Shown piece after piece: positions 55,246 to 63,207 of a stretch of 64,000 bases of DNA. The stretch spans positions 124,001 through 188,000 of the forward strand of contig CBDBKC010000031.1 in NCBI GenBank assembly GCA_965206655.1, in the 5' to 3' direction. The stretch is from JAPPLB01 sp965206655 (GTDB lineage Bacteria > Acidobacteriota > Terriglobia > Bryobacterales > UBA6623). The notes below the pieces were generated by a model. It worked only from the letters and a program-made list of their open reading frames with translations, made no database searches and was not told where the DNA came from. The translations under genes and the position numbers were made by a program. How positions within the stretch are numbered: position 1 is the first letter of the stretch; the number at the start of each line of letters is the position of its first letter.

Positions 55246-55983
55246 TTACTTGGCGGCCTCCTGATTGGCGATTTCGCCTTGGGTTTCCGGCTGGATCGGA
55301 TGCGGGTCTCTGATGCCGGGGGCGGTTGGGTCGGGCTCGCGGTCCGGGGAGTTGATCGGGGCTATTGATTCTAATAGGGTTGCGACGGTTTGGGTCAGTT
55401 CCGTCATTTCGGCGTCGCCGTTGGTCTCGGGGGCGGGATCGGTGTCGGCTGTCAATTCGGCCTGTGGTTTGGCCCGCAGCGCGGCATCGAGGCCGCTGAA
55501 AAAGGCGCTTTGGGCCCGTCGCTTGCGGGCTTCGCGTAGCTCTTTCATGGCGGCGTGGTAGCGGCGGGCGAGTCGCGTCTCGCGACGGCTGTGGCGGCTG
55601 AGAGCGTCGTTGTGGGTGAGGGCCTTGCCAAGCAGTTGATCGGGGTCTTTGCCTTGGTTTTGCGGCTGTGCGGCCACGGTGTCATAGAGCTCGTTGATGA
55701 CGGCGGACTCGATGCGCGCGCAGCGTTTCAGGCGCCAGGTGATGTCGATGATTTGCTCGACAAGGTCTTCCTCGACAGCGTTCGCGGGCCGGAGTTGGTA
55801 CTCGAGCTCGGCGCCGTGTTGGTAGAAGTCGTCGGGGTCTTCGCCGCGGATTAGGGGGTCGGTGGCGTAGAGGCCGTGTTTGAGTGCGTTTTGTGAGGTA
55901 CGCTGTTTGCCTTCTTCGGTGCGTGGACCGGTGGAATGCTGCGCGTTTTGTTTGTTGGCTTGCTGCTGTGCTGCTGTGGACAT
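55246..55983 (-). CDS. HSTGP/NALKHGL-family hypothetical protein
   Basis: A 245-residue soluble protein. The N-terminus NAQHSTGPRTEEGKQRTSQN followed by ALKHGLYA is a recognisable motif of a multi-copy family which I associate from memory with acidobacterial, planctomycetal and verrucomicrobial genomes. It is followed by a helical middle (VEEDLVEQIIDITWRLKRCA, SRRETRLARRYHAAMKELRE, RRAQSAFF) and a disordered Pro/Glu-rich tail. The NAxKHG motif also recalls N-termini of some phage small-terminase or transposition-related proteins. Function unknown. The ATG at 55983 has AGGAGA upstream. A 32-G tract lies 63 bp before it. Copies of the hairpin element stand on both sides, which suggests it travels as a unit. 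Confidence 0.75.
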   Translation of the reverse strand: MSTAAQQQANKQNAQHSTGPRTEEGKQRTSQNALKHGLYATDPLIRGEDPDDFYQHGAELEYQLRPANAVEEDLVEQIIDITWRLKRCARIESAVINELYDTVAAQPQNQGKDPDQLLGKALTHNDALSRHSRRETRLARRYHAAMKELREARKRRAQSAFFSGLDAALRAKPQAELTADTDPAPETNGDAEMTELTQTVATLLESIAPINSPDREPDPTAPGIRDPHPIQPETQGEIANQEAAK

Positions 55984-56025
55984 GGTAATTTTCTCCTGAC
56001 TTTGATTGATCGATTTATCGGGTCG

Positions 56026-56098
<73 letters not shown>

Positions 56099-56745
56099 GT
56101 TGTTTGCGCGGACATACCTTCGGCCTTGGTTGGGGAGGATTTTGGAATGCGTCCGCCCGTGAATAGTATGCACCTGGGGTGGTGGGTTAGCGGGGGTGGG
56201 TTGGAGTCAAGTTGTTGAAACTAGGGCCGAGAAATATTTTTGAGGCTTGTGACTCGATTTTGGCCAAGGGGCGGTTATTGCCTCGATGGCCCCGGGGAGA
56301 AGAGGGCTGACGACTCGGGCGGTTTCGGTTGTCACGGAAAGGACTGACCTAGGGCATTGGGCAGTTCGGGGACCCCGAACTGCCTGCTTCGCCGCGTTGC
56401 AGCCCAATAGGACGGGAGAAACGACATCTCCGACATGCCGACTTTTCGGTTATGTGGACGGGCTGATTCAACCCTTCGCCGTCAGCGTGGATTTGGGAGC
56501 CGGTGGCTGAACGGGGAGGGCCTCGTACCGCCCGCCCACGCTAGAATGTGGGGCAAAACAGTCACCGTCGGATAGGTACCGAGAATCGATTTCGCGTTGA
56601 GAAATGCGCCGTCGGAACCACCGGAACCCAGTCGCTGAGCGGACTCAAATCGAGTCCCATCAGAGGTCTACCAAGACCCGGGGCCGAGAGCGACTGACAA
56701 CGGTTGTTATCGTTATCTATCTTTTTGAGGTAGAATCGGACCGTC
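56099..56745 (+). other. 650-bp gene-free gap with a perfect palindrome
   Basis: No convincing gene is seen. At 56360-56384 the sequence GGCAGTTCGGGG-A-CCCCGAACTGCC is a perfect inverted repeat with 12-bp arms and a single central base. There is no T-run after it on either strand, so it is not an ordinary terminator; an operator or mobile-repeat hairpin is likelier. TAGAAT at 56731-56736 probably drives the kinase gene. Confidence 0.5.
56731..56736 (+). promoter_or_regulatory. -10 box of the kinase gene, probably leaderless
   Basis: TAGAAT ends 9 nt before the GTG start at 56746 and no ribosome-binding sequence lies between, the same geometry as at 44347 and 27505. Confidence 0.35.
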
Positions 56746-59511
56746 GTGATCGGCCAAACGATCTCCCACTACAAGATCACCGAGAAGCTCGGTGAAGGTG
56801 GGATGGGTGTCGTCTACAAGGCCGAAGACCTGAATCTCGGCCGAGACGCAGCGCTGAAGTTCTTGGTGCGGGAAGCGCTTGGTGACGAGCAGCACCGGGA
56901 GCGCTTTCTTCGCGAGGCCAGAGCTGCGGCCGCACTCAATCATCCCAACATCTGCACGGTCTACGGCATCCACGTCGATGAAGAACAGCCGTTCCTGGCC
57001 ATGGAGTTTATTGATGGCGAGGACGTAAAGCGGAAGACGGACAAGGGGCCTCTCGATCTCGAAACCGCGCTCGATATCGCTATCCAGGCCGGACTCGGCC
57101 TGCAGGCCGCTCACGAAAAAGGGATCGTCCACCGTGACATCAAGAGCGCGAACTTAATGGTGACCAAGCAGGGTCACGTGAAGGTTGCCGATTTCGGGCT
57201 CGCTCTTGTGGCTGACTGGAGCCGGCGCACCCAGCAGAACCAGGCACCAGGCACGCCAGCCTATATGTCGCCCGAACAAGCAATAGGAGAAACGGTTGAC
57301 CGGCGCACCGACATCTGGGCACTAGGTGTCGTGCTGTACGAAATGGTAACTGGGCGGCTTCCCTTCGAGGGTGACTACCAGCAGGCCGTGCTCTACGGCG
57401 TCATCCACGAGAAACACAAGCCGATGACCGCGCTGCGCGTGGATGTACCGATCGATCTGGATCGGATTGTTGGTAAGGCGCTGGCCAAGGACCCCGACGA
57501 AAGATACCAGCATGTAGAAGAGGCCCTGGTGGACCTACGGAGTCTCAAGAAGGACTTGACGCCGGGTAGATCGCCCTTCTCGGGCACTCACGTTGCAACA
57601 GAGCGCACGGATGTTCTGACCGAAGTCGCGGAACGGGCAACTTCCAGCCCGGTGGACCGCGGCGCTTCTTGGGTTCCACCGGAGACACCAGGAAAATCGT
57701 CGAAGCTGCGTCTTGTCATTGCCCTTCTTGCTGCAGCCACAGTCGCACTGTCGGTCGTCGCCTTCGTCCATGTTTTCGAGACGTCGCCCGAAGCGCCGCT
57801 ACGCAGGTTTACGTTCAACGTGAAACCACGTGGCCTTGGGTATTCGACATCGCTGGCCATCTCACCCGATGGGAGACAGATTGCGTATGCGACCTCGGAG
57901 GGGCTGTGGATCCAGAACCTTGATCAGTTTCGACCTCTGCTCCTGGACAACACAAAAGACGCCGAAGCGCCGTTCTGGTCGCCGGAGAGTGATTTCGTCG
58001 GTTTTGCGGTGGGAGCTGACTTGAAGAAGATTGGGGTTGATGGCGGCGGTCCGATTCCTGTCTGTCGAATGCCGTCCGACGTGTTCCGGGGAGGCACTTG
58101 GAGTCCCGACGAGGAGGTGATCGTCTTTGCCGTCGGTCGGAACCGTGTTCTCCACCAGGTGTACGCCCGCGGTGGCCAACCACGGCGGATCTTTTCTGAC
58201 GAAGAGTTGGTGCAGGTTGCTGAGCAGGCGGGCGAAGTCCTGCAACACTCGGGGAAGTTTCGGCCCCTCATGGGCGCTCCCGAGTTCCTGCCGGCGGCGG
58301 CTGGCGATCGCGTGCTGCTTTTTGAGTTGGGTTTCGGTGGTCTCCAGACGATGACGGTCCTGGATATGGAGACAGGTCAGCGCGAGTTCCTTGGGCGCGG
58401 CGGCAAACCAGTCTATGCACGCAGCGGTCATATCGTCTATCACGGAGGTGACGATCTTTGGGCAGTGCCGTTTTCTCTGGATACGCTGCAAGCCAGTGGG
58501 ATTCCTTTCCGTGTCGCTCAGAACGCGCTGGGCCCCAGCGTAGCCGGCGACGGAACATTGGTCTATGCCGAGGACCTGGTACAGATGAGACAGTTGGTTT
58601 GGTTCGACCGTGACGGCAAGCGATTGGATGTCATCGGCGAACCCCACGCAGGACTAGGGTTCCCCAGTATCTCGCCCGACGGGCGCCGAGTTGCTTTTGG
58701 CGCGAAAGGAGACCCGACCCAGGAGATATGGGCCCATACCAATTTCGACATCTGGGTTTATGATGCAATCCGCTCCACGGCAAGGGCGGCCTTGACTAAA
58801 TCTGAGTCCCCAGCCAACGAGTTCAACGCCGTTTGGTCCCCTTCGGGAGATGAGGTCGCATACGCCTCAAACGCAAAGGGAGAGATCAATGTCTACATCC
58901 ACAGGGCTGATGGGAGCGGAGAGCCAAGGCCGATGGCTGAGAGCGCCGCTCGCCAAGTACCCCACGATTGGTCGCCGGATGAGAGGTATATCATGTACCG
59001 CACCAGTGACCTGGAAACGAGAACTGATATCTGGATCGCCGAGCGTAGCGATGGTGAAACCACTTGGAATCCGAGGCCATTTCTGCGAACACCGGCGAAC
59101 GAGAACGGGGGGCGGTTTTCGCCCGACGGTCGGTACGTCGCATACCTGTCCGACGAATCTGGCCGGAACGGATTGTATGTCAAGGCCTTTCCAGATGGAG
59201 GCAGGAGAGAGCAGGTCTCAACGAAGGGTTCCGCACGGTTCGGCTGGAGCCGCAAGAGCGGGGAACTCTTTTATGAGGAAAACGATAGGGGAGACAGATG
59301 GATAGTTGCCGTTCCCATCTCCACAGCGCCTAGACTTTCCGTCGGCACGCCGCAGCGGCTTTTCCGAGTACCGGCGCGGGTGAAGGGATGGGATGTTTCG
59401 GCTGACGGCAAGCGGTTCGTCTTCGCCGAGCCGGTGGGGGAGCCGCCGAGGCCCGCCATGCGGATTGTGCAGAACTGGTACGAAGAGTTCCGCGACCGCG
59501 AGCAGGACTAA
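56746..59511 (+). CDS. Transmembrane Ser/Thr protein kinase with TolB/WD40-like sensor domain
   Basis: A 921-residue Hanks-type kinase. The catalytic domain (residues ~7-270) is complete: glycine loop KLGEGGMGVVYKAED, the lysine in AALKFL, HRDIKSANLMV, DFGLAL, and SPEQAIGE in the activation segment. A juxtamembrane stretch rich in Thr/Ser (GTHVATERTDVLTEV) leads to one helix (LRLVIALLAAATVALSVVAF, about 321-345). The outside part has TolB/WD40-like propeller repeats with SPDGR-type turns (AISPDGRQIAYAT, SISPDGRRVAFGA, RFSPDGRYVAYLS). This layout is greatly expanded in acidobacteria. It probably senses an envelope signal and phosphorylates cytoplasmic targets. The start is GTG. Confidence 0.93.
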   Translation: MIGQTISHYKITEKLGEGGMGVVYKAEDLNLGRDAALKFLVREALGDEQHRERFLREARAAAALNHPNICTVYGIHVDEEQPFLAMEFIDGEDVKRKTDKGPLDLETALDIAIQAGLGLQAAHEKGIVHRDIKSANLMVTKQGHVKVADFGLALVADWSRRTQQNQAPGTPAYMSPEQAIGETVDRRTDIWALGVVLYEMVTGRLPFEGDYQQAVLYGVIHEKHKPMTALRVDVPIDLDRIVGKALAKDPDERYQHVEEALVDLRSLKKDLTPGRSPFSGTHVATERTDVLTEVAERATSSPVDRGASWVPPETPGKSSKLRLVIALLAAATVALSVVAFVHVFETSPEAPLRRFTFNVKPRGLGYSTSLAISPDGRQIAYATSEGLWIQNLDQFRPLLLDNTKDAEAPFWSPESDFVGFAVGADLKKIGVDGGGPIPVCRMPSDVFRGGTWSPDEEVIVFAVGRNRVLHQVYARGGQPRRIFSDEELVQVAEQAGEVLQHSGKFRPLMGAPEFLPAAAGDRVLLFELGFGGLQTMTVLDMETGQREFLGRGGKPVYARSGHIVYHGGDDLWAVPFSLDTLQASGIPFRVAQNALGPSVAGDGTLVYAEDLVQMRQLVWFDRDGKRLDVIGEPHAGLGFPSISPDGRRVAFGAKGDPTQEIWAHTNFDIWVYDAIRSTARAALTKSESPANEFNAVWSPSGDEVAYASNAKGEINVYIHRADGSGEPRPMAESAARQVPHDWSPDERYIMYRTSDLETRTDIWIAERSDGETTWNPRPFLRTPANENGGRFSPDGRYVAYLSDESGRNGLYVKAFPDGGRREQVSTKGSARFGWSRKSGELFYEENDRGDRWIVAVPISTAPRLSVGTPQRLFRVPARVKGWDVSADGKRFVFAEPVGEPPRPAMRIVQNWYEEFRDREQD

Positions 59512-59781
59512 AGTCTTTAGAAATAAATGGGTTAGTGCTCGTTCGCAGGAAAGATGGTGTGAAATCTCGTACCGTCTACCTTTCCGCCGGTGAAGCCCAC
59601 CCGGGCCTCTCGGCGGACGAGATCCGCCCTTGTCGCCAAGGATAAAGCCAAACGCCATCGGAAGGACGTAAAACGCCCTTCTCGAAAACCTAGCGCGACA
59701 ATCGCCGGGGGCTCAGGCAGACGTCCTTCCGTCTCCCGGATGCGCTCGGCAATACTGGAGCGAACTCCTGAAACAATGTAC

Positions 59782-60195
59782 CTACTCGTCCCACCAGGCA
59801 CGGAGTTGGATCGCCGCCCGCTGTATTCCGGCAAGCAGTTTGTCCTTCCATGAGAGCGCGTCCTGCTTGAGTTGCTGAGCCTGTTCCTGAACGGCATCCC
59901 GCTGCTCGGCCAGTTCCTGTTGTTGTTCACGGCCCGCTTCGCTGATCTGCTGCCGCGCCTGCGCGGTTTCGGCACGGATCTTTCGGCTTTGCTCGTTGAT
60001 TTTTTCGCCGGTCTGGGCTAGGGTCGCGCTTGTCTCGCGTCCCAGGGCAAGCGCGTCGCGGCGGGCGTGTTCGGCGCCCTGTTGGAGCGCTTCCACGATG
60101 TCTTTGTCCGTGCGGTCCCACGAGAGCAGGGCTGCCACGGCGAGCACCGCCAATATTGCCATGAACAAGAAGAATCGAATCCAGTTCACGAGCAT
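59782..60195 (-). CDS. Small membrane-anchored coiled-coil protein
   Basis: A 137-residue protein: an N-terminal helix (WIRFFLFMAILAVLAVAALL), then about 100 residues of alpha-helical, Glu/Gln/Ala-rich sequence with coiled-coil periodicity (AETAQARQQISEAGREQQQE), ending AIQLRAWWDE. It has no recognised domain. The ATG at 60195 places the helix at the very N-terminus; the frame stays open upstream, antisense to accD, but that part is not coding. It is divergent from accD. The 270 bp between its stop and the kinase gene hold no supported gene. A structural or scaffold role is possible. Confidence 0.65.
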   Translation of the reverse strand: MLVNWIRFFLFMAILAVLAVAALLSWDRTDKDIVEALQQGAEHARRDALALGRETSATLAQTGEKINEQSRKIRAETAQARQQISEAGREQQQELAEQRDAVQEQAQQLKQDALSWKDKLLAGIQRAAIQLRAWWDE

Positions 60196-60267
60196 CGTTT
60201 CATTATGACGGACCGACGTCCGGACATGACCGGATCGGCCGCTTGGCGCGTCTGAATCGCAAGCCTT

Positions 60268-60276
60268 TGTTATGAT
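60268..60276 (+). promoter_or_regulatory. Extended -10 promoter for accD
   Basis: TGTTATGAT (TG, one base, TATGAT) ends 18 bp before the accD ATG. No clear -35 is seen. It probably drives accD-folC-plsC. Confidence 0.45.
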
Positions 60277-60294
60277 CGAGCAACAGGTACAGCG

Positions 60295-61152
60295 ATGTTG
60301 ATGGCTTGGCTCAGCGATCCCAAAAAGCCCGTGGAATCGACCGAACCCAAACGGGTCCGCACCGAGGGTCTCTGGATCAAGTGCGATTCCTGCCGGACCA
60401 CGATCTGGAAAAAGGACCTCGAAGCGAACCTGATGGTTTGCCCGGACTGCCGCTTCCACTTCAAAGTTGACGCAGCGGCCCGGATGGCGATGCTGGCCGA
60501 TGAAGGCCAGTGGGAAACCTTCGACACGGGACTGCATTCGACCGACGCCCTGCGATTCGTCGACGAGCGGTCGTATCAGGAACGGCTCGAGAAGGCGGAG
60601 AAGGTTACCGGTCTGAAAGACGCCGTCATCTGCGGCAGCATGAAACTGAACGGCCGGCACGTGATGGCCTGCGTGATGGAATACCGCTTCATCGGCGGCA
60701 GCATGGGCGTGGTCGTCGGCGAAAAAATTACACGCTCCATTGAACGTGCGATCGAAGAGAAGACACCGGTAATCATCGTCTCGGCCTCGGGCGGCGCTCG
60801 CATGATGGAGGGAGCGCTGAGTCTGATGCAGATGGCGAAAATCTCGGCGGCTCTGACGAAGCTGAGCGCGGCGAAGCTTCCCTATATAAGCATCCTTACC
60901 GATCCGACTACCGGCGGTGTCACGGCGAGCTTCGCGATGCTCGGAGACCTGAATATCGGCGAGCCGCGCGCGCTGATCGGTTTCGCGGGACCGCGGGTAA
61001 TCGAGCAGACGATCCGGCAGAAGCTGCCCAAAGGTTTTCAGCGTTCGGAGTTCTTGCTCGAGCACGGCATGCTCGACGCGGTCGTCGCCCGCAATGAGAT
61101 GAAATTGTTCGTCAGTCGAGCGCTCGAATTCTTCTGCGATCCGGTGGAATGA
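60295..61152 (+). CDS. accD: Acetyl-CoA carboxylase carboxyltransferase subunit beta
   Basis: A 285-residue AccD, which with AccA moves the carboxyl group from biotin to acetyl-CoA to make malonyl-CoA. The four-cysteine zinc ribbon is intact (WIKCDSCRTTIW and MVCPDCRFHFKV). The crotonase-like core is recognisable by SASGGARMMEGALSLMQMAK, DPTTGGVTASFAMLGD, and AGPRVIEQTIRQKLPKGFQR. Starts at 60295 and 60301 (MAWLSDP) are both possible. Its stop overlaps the folC start by 4 bp (ATGA), the same accD-folC order as in many bacteria. Confidence 0.96.
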   Translation: MLMAWLSDPKKPVESTEPKRVRTEGLWIKCDSCRTTIWKKDLEANLMVCPDCRFHFKVDAAARMAMLADEGQWETFDTGLHSTDALRFVDERSYQERLEKAEKVTGLKDAVICGSMKLNGRHVMACVMEYRFIGGSMGVVVGEKITRSIERAIEEKTPVIIVSASGGARMMEGALSLMQMAKISAALTKLSAAKLPYISILTDPTTGGVTASFAMLGDLNIGEPRALIGFAGPRVIEQTIRQKLPKGFQRSEFLLEHGMLDAVVARNEMKLFVSRALEFFCDPVE

Positions 61153-62474
61153 CCTACGCCGAATCCGTCGAGTACCTCCTCTCGCTGATCGGAAACATCC
61201 AGCGCTCAAACTTCGGCCTTCACCGCATGGAGCGGCTGATGGAGCAGCTCGGACGCCCGGACCGTGCCTTTCGCCCCATCCACATCGCGGGTACGAACGG
61301 CAAGGGCTCGACAGCCGCCATGATCGCGGCGGCGCTTGACGCGGAGGGTCGGCGAACCGGGCTCTACACATCGCCGCATCTGGTTCGCTTCAACGAACGA
61401 GTAAGCATTGGCGGTGCTCAGATCGGTGATGGAGATTTCGCAACCGCCGTGGGGGAGGTGAGAACCGCTGCGGAGTCCATTGTGAATAGTGACGGGCAAT
61501 CGATGAAGCCGACTTTTTTCGAGTCGATCACGGCCGTGGCGTTTTGCGCGTTCCGGCGGGCTGAAGTGGAGTGGGGAGTCGTCGAGGTCGGACTGGGAGG
61601 CCGGCTGGATGCAACGAATGTGGTGCGTCCTGAGCTGACTGTAATCACGCCCATCGGCCGCGATCACGAGCGCTTTCTGGGAGTGGGAGAGCGCTCGATC
61701 GCCCGCGAGAAGGCGGGGATTCTCAAGGCCGGATGTCCGGTGGTGGTTTCACAGCAGCGCCCGGAAGCGATGGAGGAAATCCGCGGGCGGGCCGCCCGGT
61801 TGGATGTTCCCATGACCGAGATTCCGGCCGCATGGAAAGCCACGGAAAAGACGCATACGGCGGGCTACTACCGGTTTCTGGCTGTGCCGGAGGGCCGTAT
61901 TGCGGCGGCCCGCGAGTCGTTTCCCGTGACGCTAGGGTTAGCCGGCGAGCATCAGGTGGCAAACGCACTGACGGCGATAGCAGCGCTCGACCGCCTTAGC
62001 TTGGAAACGGGAGCGATTCAGCAAGGGCTGGCCGCCGTGAATTGGCCGGGGCGGCTGGAGCGCATTGCGGGCCGGCCGGAATTCTTGCTCGATGCGGCTC
62101 ACAATCCGGCCGCGGCGCGAACACTCGCACAATTTCTACGGCAGCATTGCGCGGACCGCACGATTCACCTGATCTATGGTTCGTCAGCCGACAAGCCCGT
62201 CGAGGAGATTGCCGGAGTACTATTTCCTTGCGCGCGGCGGATCATAGCGACCGCATCAAGAGTGACCCGCTCTGTCCGGCCCGAGGAGTTGCTGCGGCGG
62301 GTTGGTCACCTGCACCCCGACGTGGCGCAGGCGCCTTCGATGGAAGCGGCTCTCGAGCGCATCGAACTCGAAGCTGGGCCGCGTGACTTGGTTGTCGTGG
62401 CGGGGTCAATTTTTCTGGTCGGCGAAGCGACGGGCGTCCTGACCCAACGAACGGCCGTGCCGGTGGGTCAATAG
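61149..62474 (+). CDS. folC: Bifunctional folylpolyglutamate / dihydrofolate synthase
   Basis: A 441-residue Mur-ligase-family enzyme adding glutamate to folates. The P-loop is HIAGTNGKGSTAAMIAAAL; YTSPHLVRFNERVSIGG, VEVGLGGRLDATNVV, ITPIGRDHERFLG (catalytic-loop His) and EKAGILKAGCPVV follow in the usual order, and the C-terminal Rossmann domain includes LDAAHNPAAARTLAQFL. It overlaps accD by 4 bp and precedes plsC by 17 bp, so the three genes should share a transcript. Whether it also makes dihydrofolate from dihydropteroate cannot be read directly, though this is usual for a single-copy bacterial FolC. Confidence 0.94.
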   Translation: MTYAESVEYLLSLIGNIQRSNFGLHRMERLMEQLGRPDRAFRPIHIAGTNGKGSTAAMIAAALDAEGRRTGLYTSPHLVRFNERVSIGGAQIGDGDFATAVGEVRTAAESIVNSDGQSMKPTFFESITAVAFCAFRRAEVEWGVVEVGLGGRLDATNVVRPELTVITPIGRDHERFLGVGERSIAREKAGILKAGCPVVVSQQRPEAMEEIRGRAARLDVPMTEIPAAWKATEKTHTAGYYRFLAVPEGRIAAARESFPVTLGLAGEHQVANALTAIAALDRLSLETGAIQQGLAAVNWPGRLERIAGRPEFLLDAAHNPAAARTLAQFLRQHCADRTIHLIYGSSADKPVEEIAGVLFPCARRIIATASRVTRSVRPEELLRRVGHLHPDVAQAPSMEAALERIELEAGPRDLVVVAGSIFLVGEATGVLTQRTAVPVGQ

Positions 62475-62491
62475 GGCATCCGTAGACGTTC

Positions 62492-63205
62492 ATGTTCAGC
62501 TATCTCCGCTCGGTGCTTTGGATGTGCCCGCTGTTAGGTGTGGCGACGGTGGTCATGGGCACGGTTTCGTTGTGCGTGTCATTTTTCGACCCGACCACAC
62601 GGCGACAGCACAAGGTGGCCGTGGCGTGGGCTCGAATGCTCCTACGCATCTGCATGGTCCGCGTGGATGTGGTTGGCGCTGAGAAGCTCTCCCCCGGCCA
62701 AGTCTACGTTTTTGTGTCGAACCACTTTAGCCTGGTCGATACGCCGTTGATGTTCGGATCGATGCCATGGGAATTTCGTATCCTGGCGCGGCACAATCTG
62801 TGGCGGATTCCCTTCCTTGGTTGGCACCTCAAGCGCTCGGGACATGTGCCCGTTGAGCGCGAAAGCCCGTCGTCGGCGGCTCGCAGTCTGGTGCAGGCGG
62901 CGGGGAAGATCCACGAAGGTTTCTCGTTGCTGATTTTTCCCGAAGGAGGAAGGACACGTCAGACCACGATGCGGCGCTTCAAATCGGGGGCGGCACGAAT
63001 TGCGATTGAGGCCGGCTGTCCGATTGTTCCGATGGCGATCATCGGGACCCGTAAGATTCTGCCGCCGAGTTCGGCGCACCTGCATCCCGGCCGCGCGAAG
63101 TTGCGCATCGGCGAACCGATACCGACAGAGGGTTTAGCGAGCCGTGATGCGGCGGAGTTGATTCAGAAGTTGCAACGCATCGTAGGGGAACTCGCCCAGG
63201 AGTAA
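62492..63205 (+). CDS. plsC: 1-acyl-sn-glycerol-3-phosphate acyltransferase
   Basis: A 237-residue membrane-bound acyltransferase converting lysophosphatidate to phosphatidate. An N-terminal helix (LLGVATVVMGTVSLCVSFF) precedes the HX4D catalytic motif (SNHFSLVDTPLMFG), the second block (FLGWHLKRSGHVPVERE) and the glycerol-phosphate-binding motif FPEGGRTR (FPEGTRSR in many homologues). CPIVPMAIIGTRKILPP forms the fourth block. It is the third gene after accD and folC, linking malonyl-CoA supply to phospholipid synthesis. It ends 2 bp from the convergent ApbE-type gene. Confidence 0.92.
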   Translation: MFSYLRSVLWMCPLLGVATVVMGTVSLCVSFFDPTTRRQHKVAVAWARMLLRICMVRVDVVGAEKLSPGQVYVFVSNHFSLVDTPLMFGSMPWEFRILARHNLWRIPFLGWHLKRSGHVPVERESPSSAARSLVQAAGKIHEGFSLLIFPEGGRTRQTTMRRFKSGAARIAIEAGCPIVPMAIIGTRKILPPSSAHLHPGRAKLRIGEPIPTEGLASRDAAELIQKLQRIVGELAQE

Positions 63206-63207
63206 TT

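Noticed and set aside
56604..56795. 63-residue ORF before the kinase gene
   Set aside because: Overlaps the kinase start and promoter in another frame; no support.
59532..59820. Possible small minus-strand gene downstream of the coiled-coil gene (ends GKVDGTRFHTIFPANEH)
   Set aside because: Only a GTG start overlapping the upstream gene, no ribosome site and no recognisable family; kept as unannotated.
60196..61371. Upstream extension of the coiled-coil gene's frame across accD
   Set aside because: It is antisense to accD; the membrane helix at the ATG 60195 marks the true start.
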